This document shows, one piece after another, positions 1 through 5,119 of a stretch of 5,119 nt of DNA (position 1 is the stretch's first letter; each line of letters starts with the position of its first letter). Location of the stretch: contig DNVL01000235.1 of assembly GCA_003507515.1 (NCBI GenBank), positions 4,566-9,684 on the forward strand. Direction: 5' to 3'. Source of the stretch: Legionella sp. GTDB taxonomy: Bacteria > Pseudomonadota > Gammaproteobacteria > Legionellales > Legionellaceae. The position numbers were made by a program, and so were the translations under genes. The notes beneath the pieces are model-generated. The model saw nothing but the letters and a program-made list of their open reading frames with translations. It made no database searches and had not been told where the DNA came from.

Positions 1-147
1 GTCTTTAATCTCGGGGTGTGCCTTTTGGGCTGTAGCCTTTGTTGCCTGCTTTTTCAAGATCAGCGCGTTGAGCTCATCCACTGCCACATTGGCATACGTC
101 ACCTGCATACAGAGCAGGAGCAATAAAAATAGAGTGCGTAGAATCAT
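1..147 (-). CDS. Exported protein, N-terminal part (cut by left edge); possibly TrbB-like
   Basis: Only the first 49 codons are visible; the frame runs open to the left edge. Residues 1-19 form a clear signal peptide (MILRTLFLLLLLCMQVTYA), with cleavage likely before NVAVDELN. The visible mature part is short, helical and Lys/Ala-rich (LILKKQATKATAQKAHPEIK). The start overlaps the traF stop in ATGA. GAGGGG (156-161) lies eight bases upstream, so the gene is well supported as the next operon member. Its product cannot be named from this piece. In F, trbB (periplasmic thiol-disulfide isomerase) and then traH follow traF. The NVTxPGxYxGQ-like start expected for mature TraH is not seen in these residues, which makes a TrbB-like or other exported protein somewhat likelier. 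This is inference only. Confidence 0.7.
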   Translation of the reverse strand, partial: MILRTLFLLLLLCMQVTYANVAVDELNALILKKQATKATAQKAHPEIKD

Positions 148-926
148 GCTTCAAACCCCTCGTAACTGAATCGTTTGTAATGAGTCGCCACATCCAGCAA
201 GCGTTCCTTTAATTCTGTTGTAGAGACAAAGCCATAAGACAAGGGCGACATTTTTTGTGTTTTTAAATCAACGAGAAACAGTGCAGGCATGTAGCGGGAT
301 TGCAAATCCATATTTTTTTGTATTACTTCCAGTGGCACGTTTTTAGGATTAGGAAGGCCTTCGATGGGTTGCCCATCGGTTGTAACCGAAATCATTGAAA
401 AGTGGGTAAGATTTACGAACGGCACAAGATGCGTAATAAATTTTTGTGAAATGGAACTGTTTCCTTTGTAAAAAAGGATTAATCCATAACGCTCTGCTCC
501 TTCACGTACAACCCGTTCCATTAAAAGATTCATTGAGTCGTTGCGAATCGCTACAGCAGTGTTGTCGGTTGGAAAATTTAAGGAGTGATCCAGCTCAGGA
601 TGTGACATCAGCACTTGTTGCCAGTACTGCACAAATTTCTGATTATTTTTGGCATATACCTGCTGTGCTTTCATATACTCATAAGTTGCATCAAAAGATG
701 GTGCAATTAATGCGCTCGCCAGTTTATTTAGCGTAGCTTTGCGTACTTCCATAAGTTGTTCATAAGGAGTAAGTCGAGGCTTTGATTCTTTCAGGGTTTG
801 AACAGGTTTCATCTTAGGCTCTTTAGCTTCTGTACTGTACCAGTGAAAACCATGAGCTGGTGGGCTCACCAAATCAGCCATGGCAGGCATTGAAATGAAT
901 ATTAAAAGAGATACGAGTAGTTTCAT
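144..926 (-). CDS. traF: TraF, F-type pilus assembly periplasmic protein
   Basis: A 260-residue protein, close to F TraF. Residues 1-17 form a signal peptide (MKLLVSLLIFISMPAMA, cleavage before DLV). The early mature motif HGFHWYSTE (25-33) matches the family's GWHFY-like N-terminus. A helical middle region (about 54-145) leads into a C-terminal thioredoxin-like domain: YGLILFYKGNSSISQKF (147-163), SVTTDGQPIEGLPNP (180-194) and the cis-proline-type MPALFLVD (213-220). Where a redox-active relative has CxxC, this protein has SSIS (157-160), and it contains no cysteine anywhere. F TraF also lacks the motif, so a structural rather than redox role is expected. TraF is periplasmic and needed for pilus assembly. 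The ATG overlaps the traN stop in ATGA. The upstream signal is weak (AAGG about ten bases away), so translational coupling to traN probably matters. The trbE gene that F carries between traN and traF is absent. Confidence 0.93.
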   Translation of the reverse strand: MKLLVSLLIFISMPAMADLVSPPAHGFHWYSTEAKEPKMKPVQTLKESKPRLTPYEQLMEVRKATLNKLASALIAPSFDATYEYMKAQQVYAKNNQKFVQYWQQVLMSHPELDHSLNFPTDNTAVAIRNDSMNLLMERVVREGAERYGLILFYKGNSSISQKFITHLVPFVNLTHFSMISVTTDGQPIEGLPNPKNVPLEVIQKNMDLQSRYMPALFLVDLKTQKMSPLSYGFVSTTELKERLLDVATHYKRFSYEGFEA

Positions 927-2734
927 TTTTGTTCTGCCTTCTGTTGGACGCGGCGTTTGATTTCATCCATGGTTTTTGAAGCATCTGGGGTATTTAAAAC
1001 CACATCTCCCACAATTCCAGCCTCTTTGGTTGGCTTTCCAGAAGGATAAGGATAGATAGGGCTTACAAAATCAATGCGCCCCATATCAAGATTTTGTAAT
1101 TCGGCAACACTTAATCCCGCGCAGGTTGCGTGCTCTGCATCACCCAAAGCATTGGGATTTAATTGTCTTAGGCGCCCTTCTGCCTGGATAATTCGCGCCA
1201 TTTTGCTGTCAAAGACACAATAGGTGCGCTTGTGTTCCAGGCAGGCACCAAAAATTGGATCTTTCTGGCTGCAATACTCGCCTACGTAATGTGCTAAATA
1301 ATTTAGTTTGGCTTGTCCTAGAGCTTTGTCTTCTTCACGACACAGATTAATGTGAAGTTTGTCAGCCCAGCCTTCATTCGAACAGCAGTCAATAATATCC
1401 CAGAACCAGATTTTGCACCGGACAGGATGCCCTGAAAAAAGAGTCGCCTGCGTCTTGCTGAATTCAGAGCCTGCGGCACCTGCAACAGCCATTGGTGCCA
1501 TGCTGGTTCCAAAGTCCTCATTTTGAGTCGCTGCATGTTCCGTACAATCCCCATCAGCACAAAAGAGGTCGTGAACACAGGCCACAGCCTGCGGGCAGAC
1601 TGTTTCATTGCAGCGATACACCTGCTCATAGAGCGAACAGGCATTATTGTCCATTAATGTGCAGCGCGAGCCTGCCTGCAGACACCCCTTTTCACGTTGA
1701 GACTTACATTCATCAGCTTTGGCTGATGCGCAGCGGTAATTCGCATTAAGCTCCCAGCAATCACGAGTAACCGGAAGTCCGTCAATGACACGGGTTGAGT
1801 TGGAATCCGTACAATGCTCATCTATTTTTTGACATTGGCTGCTTGCCTCAAGGGTCAAACATTGATTATCCCAGTGCTCTTCTTCCACAAATGATTTGGA
1901 ATGAGCATTAATCGTCAGCGCCACCTGGATTGGGTAATAGCGGCTGAACTTATCTGAAATATAAAGGGTGATTACCCCGCCATTCTGGCAGGTTGGCAGA
2001 CCCACGACACGTACCCAGTGAGCCGAACCACCATTGTTTAAAATCGAATGGATGGTGGCTTTCATTTCTTCGCAGGGATGGTTTAATTTAATTGGATTAG
2101 TAAGATGACCGCCCTGGCCATTGCTCATGGCACCCGTTACAAGATTAATCGTAATGGTTCCAGTCCATTTTTTCTTAACCCATACTTCAAAGTCAGCTCT
2201 TTGATTAAGGCGTTCTGTGTTCACGGACACTTTACGTTTTTTTACACATTGCTGGTCTGGCAACTGCCTTGATGTATGGCAGATTTCCTCATGCGATTTA
2301 GTTTCACAAGCACGCGGCTTTTCATCGCATTTAATGCGCTCATTAGATTGTCCATGGGTAATGGCATAACTTTCTTCTTCAATTATTCTGGCGTTTTTAA
2401 TCGCTTCATTTTTAGTATTAATTTCAAACTGGCTTTGCCCAAAATGCTCCGTCACGGTACGTCCCCCTGCATCATTCTGTAAGGCATTTAAGGCTTGTGC
2501 ATTTAAATCGGTTTTTTCAGTTTCAACTCCCTGATAATGTTGGGACTGTGCAGGTGTTTCCGTATAATCCTTGAATGTTGTATCTGGCTTAAACTGGTTC
2601 ATGGCAGTCATGGGTTGATTGCTTAATGAGCGTGCATATTCTTTTAAATTTTGGAAATCCTGTGCTGTTTTATTGGCAAGCGAAGGTGCGCACAAACCGA
2701 AAAAACAGGTGATCGCCAAAATACGTCTAAACAT
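923..2734 (-). CDS. traN: TraN, outer-membrane mating-pair stabilisation protein
   Basis: A 603-residue protein, almost the length of F TraN. Residues 1-20 form a signal peptide (MFRRILAITCFFGLCAPSLA). The mature protein has 28 cysteines, fourteen of them between 292 and 397. An N-terminal region with DYTETPAQSQHYQG (56-69) and ARIIEEESYAITHGQSNERI (115-134) is TraN-like. A cysteine-poor, probably beta-rich stretch follows (about 164-291), then CTDSNSTRVIDGLPVTRDCW (308-327). The family's conserved C-terminal region contains CC (450-451), HYVGEYCSQKD (482-492), YCVFDSKMARIIQAEGR (505-521) and CAGLSVAEL (538-546). A final cysteine-free tail covers 558-603. TraN sits in the outer membrane of the donor, stabilises mating pairs and, through its exposed variable part, recognises a recipient outer-membrane receptor. 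A longer in-frame start at 2872 was rejected because it lies inside trbC and buries the signal peptide. The chosen ATG overlaps trbC by 8 nt. The frame ends in a 4-nt overlap with traF. Confidence 0.95.
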   Translation of the reverse strand: MFRRILAITCFFGLCAPSLANKTAQDFQNLKEYARSLSNQPMTAMNQFKPDTTFKDYTETPAQSQHYQGVETEKTDLNAQALNALQNDAGGRTVTEHFGQSQFEINTKNEAIKNARIIEEESYAITHGQSNERIKCDEKPRACETKSHEEICHTSRQLPDQQCVKKRKVSVNTERLNQRADFEVWVKKKWTGTITINLVTGAMSNGQGGHLTNPIKLNHPCEEMKATIHSILNNGGSAHWVRVVGLPTCQNGGVITLYISDKFSRYYPIQVALTINAHSKSFVEEEHWDNQCLTLEASSQCQKIDEHCTDSNSTRVIDGLPVTRDCWELNANYRCASAKADECKSQREKGCLQAGSRCTLMDNNACSLYEQVYRCNETVCPQAVACVHDLFCADGDCTEHAATQNEDFGTSMAPMAVAGAAGSEFSKTQATLFSGHPVRCKIWFWDIIDCCSNEGWADKLHINLCREEDKALGQAKLNYLAHYVGEYCSQKDPIFGACLEHKRTYCVFDSKMARIIQAEGRLRQLNPNALGDAEHATCAGLSVAELQNLDMGRIDFVSPIYPYPSGKPTKEAGIVGDVVLNTPDASKTMDEIKRRVQQKAEQK

Positions 2735-3389
2735 GACCATTCTCCAAAATGGTGCGGGCAAGTTGTGGTGCTGCATCTCCTTTTTGGGCGATGAGTTCCA
2801 GTCCTTTTGTAATGCTGGCATTGCCATACACCACATCAAAGGGTTGATTGGTGCAAGACTTGCCTTGTGCACAGGTTTTGGGTAGCTCTGTTACTACAAG
2901 AGCAGGCACTGATGTTATATCGAATTGGCTAAACCAGACCGGATCAATGGATACCCCTTTAAAGTTCAAATGCTGCTTTTGAGCTTCGTCATTAAGCCGC
3001 TTAAAGGTTTCAATGGTTTTTTTAAAATCACCCTTTACTAAACCATTAATGACCACAGGAATATGAAACTGCGCTGCTTCATCGGCTAACGCAAATAAAA
3101 GTGAGTCAGGCATTGAAAAGGATACAAATAAGATAGCACCTTCAGCACCTTGCGGTTTTTGCTTGCCTTGCATTCCTTCCTTAGTACTTTGCATGAGCGT
3201 ATCAATCAATGTTTTGTGTTCGGATTGAGTCTGTGATGATTTAATCTTCAGGGCATCCATCGTTGAGCTCGGTATCGATGATGTTTGACGCTTACTTTGA
3301 GAAAGGTATGTGGCTATGTCGTCATTCGTGTTAGCAAGGCTCGCCACAGTCCAGAACATCAAACCAAACCAAACTGTTTTATTAAGCAT
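2727..3389 (-). CDS. trbC: TrbC, F-type pilus assembly periplasmic protein
   Basis: A 220-residue protein, near the length of F TrbC. Residues 1-19 form a signal peptide (MLNKTVWFGLMFWTVASLA), with cleavage likely before NTND. A polar, probably helical linker spans about 20-82. The conserved core starts at ILFVSFSMPDSLL (86-98), the TrbC signature, and continues with PVVINGLVKGDFKK (111-124) and SIDPVWFSQFDITSVPALVV (147-166). This is a thioredoxin-like layout with a cis-proline-type VPAL but no CxxC. Cys173 and Cys179 are the only cysteines and may pair. TrbC is periplasmic and needed for F pilus assembly; in some elements it is fused to TraW, but here it is separate. The ATG overlaps the end of the preceding membrane protein gene by 8 nt and has AAGGAG (3397-3402) seven bases upstream. 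Its own last codons contain the traN start. Confidence 0.93.
   Translation of the reverse strand: MLNKTVWFGLMFWTVASLANTNDDIATYLSQSKRQTSSIPSSTMDALKIKSSQTQSEHKTLIDTLMQSTKEGMQGKQKPQGAEGAILFVSFSMPDSLLFALADEAAQFHIPVVINGLVKGDFKKTIETFKRLNDEAQKQHLNFKGVSIDPVWFSQFDITSVPALVVTELPKTCAQGKSCTNQPFDVVYGNASITKGLELIAQKGDAAPQLARTILENGHV
2742..2745 (-). promoter_or_regulatory. Ribosome binding site deciding the traN start
   Basis: GGAG on the minus strand. It lies seven bases before the ATG at 2734-2732 but only one base before the in-frame ATG at 2740-2738, which is too close. This selects the start at 2734 (MFRRI) over the one at 2740 (MVMFRRI). Confidence 0.75.
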
Positions 3390-3852
3390 GATTGATCTCC
3401 TTGAATACTCGTATAGCTCGGCAGATGGAACGAGTCACCAGGAGAAGAAAAAGTGCAGTCAAAACGCTAAATACAACGGGACTTAAATGCTGTCTTATGG
3501 CAAGGTTGTAGCTTAGAGCAAAAAGTGGCGCGATCAGCACACTAAAACTGAACACCGTATTAATAAAGCTCTTAAATGCGTTAGCCCACTCGTATTTTTT
3601 TAAAAATACATCCATGGCAATAGCACTTTTGCTAACACCAATAAACCATAATAATAAACCGGACATAGCTCCAGAACAAAGGAAAAAAACCTTCAATCCA
3701 CCGTTTGAAAACGCACCAATCGCCAAAGCCTGGTCAGGTGTCATAATAAGGAAGCATAGCGTTCCAACCACATAATAATATCCGCAAAACATCAGCCAAA
3801 TCAGGGCCGACCTCCTCATAACCTTTAGTTTTGGCATTGAATAATCAACCAT
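3382..3852 (-). CDS. Unrecognised four-helix inner-membrane protein within the tra operon
   Basis: A 156-residue protein that I do not recognise. It has no export signal with a cleavage site. Four hydrophobic stretches lie at about residues 15-37, 52-74, 96-118 and 123-141. The N-terminus (PKLKVMRR), the middle loop (SKSAIAMDVFLKKYEW and onward, about 74-95) and the C-terminus (RSICRAIRVFK) are all positively charged, so both ends and the middle loop should face the cytoplasm. The start is chosen because AAGGAG lies eight bases upstream. An in-frame ATG at 3900 would run 31 bases into traU and adds a poorer N-terminus. The gene sits between traU and trbC, which are adjacent in F, and overlaps trbC by 8 nt, so it is co-transcribed. 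Possible roles are an accessory pilus-assembly factor or an entry-exclusion protein, since F TraS is also a small hydrophobic inner-membrane protein. Both are guesses from size, topology and context. Confidence 0.85.
   Translation of the reverse strand: MVDYSMPKLKVMRRSALIWLMFCGYYYVVGTLCFLIMTPDQALAIGAFSNGGLKVFFLCSGAMSGLLLWFIGVSKSAIAMDVFLKKYEWANAFKSFINTVFSFSVLIAPLFALSYNLAIRQHLSPVVFSVLTALFLLLVTRSICRAIRVFKEINHA
3397..3402 (-). promoter_or_regulatory. Ribosome binding site of trbC
   Basis: AAGGAG on the minus strand, seven bases before the ATG at 3389-3387 and inside the end of the upstream membrane protein gene. Its strength suggests that trbC is initiated independently as well as by coupling. 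Confidence 0.7.
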
Positions 3853-3860
3853 TTGAAACA

Positions 3861-3866
3861 CTCCTT
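3861..3866 (-). promoter_or_regulatory. Ribosome binding site of the four-helix membrane protein gene
   Basis: AAGGAG on the minus strand, eight bases before the ATG at 3852-3850, in the only gap between genes in the window. A run of seven A precedes GGAG; its first two bases complete the TAA stop of traU. It decides the start at 3852 over the in-frame ATG at 3900. Confidence 0.8.
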
Positions 3867-3869
3867 TTT

Positions 3870-4847
3870 TTAAAGAAAACAACAATTTCTCTTGCGCCAA
3901 ATCATAAAGCCAAAATTATCCCCGTCCCCTGGATACATATGCCCAGTCTCCCAGGTAATCACCGAGCGCCCAAAGGGTTGGCAGCGTTTTGCATCAGGTA
4001 GCGTATTGACCAACTGGTAGCGATACCGGCTTTTAGGCAAAATAGAAGAGCGATAGGTAGTACAGATTGCGGGTGAATCTTTTCCGACCGAATCCTTAAT
4101 GGCTCCAATGCGATGAAGCTTAAAATCGGTGCGCTCTGCCAATAAAGTGGCGGCACTGATGGGGCTTGCCTGATTGGCAATAAAACCATTGAGCGGGTAT
4201 GTTGAGCCTTGAGCTCCCTGGCACCAGAATAAAGAATCCATTGCCGTTCCGGTCAATGCCTTGGTAGCATCTGCGGCACAAGAGGCACGAACGGGTGGCG
4301 TGCTAAACAGGGTTGCTTCGGGGTTTAGAACAAAAGCAAATTCAGAATCATTCCATGTTGGGTCAAGTTCGCTCAAATACATCACATCAAAATCTTCTGT
4401 TTCCATACAGCCAATTGACGTGAGTACCTGCAACCAATACATCAGAGGGTATTTGTACCAGTGCACGTAATAAAATGCGCCTCTGCCATCAGTATCTGGC
4501 ATTTGCGAACCACCCAAACCCTGGTCTTTAATGTGCAGCTGCACCCCAAGATTCACCATGCAATAGGGTTTTCGTGTCACATCAACTAAGGCAAAGGGCT
4601 CCCAATAGCCTATGGTGACACCTAAAAGCTGCAATTTGTTAGGGCAGGAGCAAATAGGACTGCCAGGGTTTTTGGTGTCAGGGTAATGGCTTTTGACGAC
4701 CGAAGATGCACCAATAGTTAATGGAAACAAACAATCCCAGCAAATATCGGTTATTGGATTAACAAAATGTCCTTTGCATTGTGATCCATGAACTAAAGGC
4801 ATTAAGAAGATGCTTGCAAAAATCCAATATAAAAGTCGTTTATTCAT
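3870..4847 (-). CDS. traU: TraU, F-type conjugation periplasmic protein
   Basis: A protein of 325 residues, close to the family's usual length. Residues 1-22 form a signal peptide (MNKRLLYW, hydrophobic core, LVHGS). The mature protein opens with QCKGHFVNPITDICWDCLFP (23-42), the TraU hallmark. It is followed by PICSCP (64-69), GYWEPFALVDVTRKPYCMVN (80-99), YYVHWYKYPLMYWLQ (126-140), DFDVMYLSELDPTWNDSEF (152-170), DSLFWC (204-209), and the family's typical basic-plus-double-cysteine ending WRKRNCC (317-323). There are 13 cysteines, all in the mature part, so disulfides are likely. In F, TraU is periplasmic and is needed mainly for DNA transfer and efficient pilus assembly. An in-frame ATG 13 codons upstream (4886) would extend the protein ahead of the signal peptide and has less support. 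The chosen ATG has GGAG six bases before it and overlaps the traW stop by 8 nt. Confidence 0.96.
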   Translation of the reverse strand: MNKRLLYWIFASIFLMPLVHGSQCKGHFVNPITDICWDCLFPLTIGASSVVKSHYPDTKNPGSPICSCPNKLQLLGVTIGYWEPFALVDVTRKPYCMVNLGVQLHIKDQGLGGSQMPDTDGRGAFYYVHWYKYPLMYWLQVLTSIGCMETEDFDVMYLSELDPTWNDSEFAFVLNPEATLFSTPPVRASCAADATKALTGTAMDSLFWCQGAQGSTYPLNGFIANQASPISAATLLAERTDFKLHRIGAIKDSVGKDSPAICTTYRSSILPKSRYRYQLVNTLPDAKRCQPFGRSVITWETGHMYPGDGDNFGFMIWRKRNCCFL

Positions 4848-5118
4848 CGAAGACTCCAACTTCTCTAACCTGCCAATAAAGACCATCCTGATTTACAATG
4901 CTGGGAACATGTTTTATGTGCAGCTTCGTTGAAATCAGTCCATTAACATCAAAATAAATTCGCCCAAACAGCTCTGCTGCAACCCGTACATCCCCACCTG
5001 TTAAAATAAATTTGACGTGGTTGAAGTCGGCGTAATGTTTTTTGACCCAAGCGACTTGTCTTGCATCGTCTGCGTTAAAAAAGAATAAAGTTTTAGAAAA
5101 ATGAACGCGCTCAAAGGG
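4840..5118 (-). CDS. traW: TraW, C-terminal part (cut by right edge)
   Basis: The last 92 residues of an open frame that enters from the right edge and stops with TAA at 4842-4840. No start is visible. The translated tail contains FILTGGDVRVAAELFGRIYF, then FDVNG, then HIKHVPSIVNQDG. This matches the end of the TraW family, in which a FDQxG-like segment is followed by an F/HxIxxVPAxVxQxG motif and a short final strand. TraW is a periplasmic protein of F-type type IV secretion, required for pilus assembly and working with TrbC and TraU. The position directly upstream of traU, with an 8-nt overlap (the traU ATG lies inside the end of traW), is the F-plasmid order. The family's usual FDQ is FDV here. 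The N-terminal signal peptide and most of the protein lie outside the window. The call rests on the tail motif together with the neighbour. Confidence 0.85.
   Translation of the reverse strand, partial: PFERVHFSKTLFFFNADDARQVAWVKKHYADFNHVKFILTGGDVRVAAELFGRIYFDVNGLISTKLHIKHVPSIVNQDGLYWQVREVGVFDE
4854..4857 (-). promoter_or_regulatory. Ribosome binding site deciding the traU start
   Basis: GGAG on the minus strand, six bases before the ATG at 4847-4845. It lies inside the end of traW. It favours the start that places the signal peptide at the N-terminus over the longer reading from 4886. Confidence 0.75.
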
Positions 5119-5119
5119 A

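Noticed and set aside
446..736. Plus-strand open frame of 96 codons opposite traF
   Set aside because: It lies wholly antisense to a well-supported traF, has no family resemblance and fits no neighbouring operon. The same applies to plus-strand frames at 1492-1749, 2276-2482, 2619-2885 and 4261-4470.
1318..1644. Minus-strand open frames inside traN (1318-1644) and inside traU (3959-4189)
   Set aside because: They are out-of-frame readings of regions whose traN and traU frames carry the conserved family motifs.
2689..2704. TraN as a lipoprotein, because Cys15 lies in the signal peptide region
   Set aside because: The residues before it (FFGL) do not fit a lipobox, which needs a small residue at -1. 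A normal SLA cleavage site follows at residue 20.
2735..2872. Longer TraN beginning at 2872
   Set aside because: The added 46 residues lie inside trbC, have no signal peptide at the front and would bury the real one. GGAG at 2742-2745 is correctly spaced only for the ATG at 2734.
3861..3874. Run of seven A at the traU stop as a possible slippage site
   Set aside because: The run lies at and after the stop codon rather than before it, TraU already ends with the family's usual double-cysteine tail, and the A-run is explained as spacing ahead of the next ribosome binding site.
1..5119. Internal promoters, terminators, mobile elements, CRISPR arrays or RNA genes
   Set aside because: Coding is continuous, with only one 17-base gap. 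I saw no hairpin followed by a T-run, no terminal inverted repeats, no repeat arrays and no tRNA-like sequence by eye.

Overview
This window is an internal slice of an F-type (MPF-F) conjugative type IV secretion operon. All genes run on the minus strand, so the operon reads from right to left. In transcription order it holds the end of traW, then traU, an unrecognised four-helix membrane protein gene, trbC, traN, traF, and the start of another exported-protein gene cut by the left edge. The backbone order traW-traU-trbC-traN-traF is that of the F plasmid transfer region. The unrecognised gene sits between traU and trbC, where F has none.

Layout: traW C-terminus (4840-5118), traU (3870-4847), membrane protein (3382-3852), trbC (2727-3389), traN (923-2734), traF (144-926), truncated exported protein (1-147). 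Coding is essentially continuous. The only gap between genes is 17 bases, between traU and the membrane protein gene. The other junctions overlap by 8 nt (traW/traU, membrane gene/trbC, trbC/traN) or 4 nt (traN/traF, traF/last gene). I see no promoter or terminator inside the window, so the genes are probably translated from one long mRNA whose promoter lies upstream of the right edge.

How the genes work together (known for the family): TraW, TraU, TrbC, TraF and the downstream TraH form the F-specific periplasmic group needed to assemble and retract the F-type pilus and, for TraU, to transfer DNA. TraN is the large cysteine-rich outer-membrane protein that stabilises mating pairs and helps choose the recipient. 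TraU (13 Cys) and TraN (28 Cys in the mature part) should need disulfide-bond formation, whereas TraF here has a thioredoxin-like layout but no cysteine at all. The truncated last gene has a signal peptide and sits where a TrbB-like disulfide isomerase could be, but the visible part is too short to tell.

Organism: the F-type system and moderate-to-low G+C by eye suggest a gammaproteobacterial plasmid or integrative element. A Legionella-type host is plausible, but this is a guess from style and gene order, not demonstrated by the sequence.
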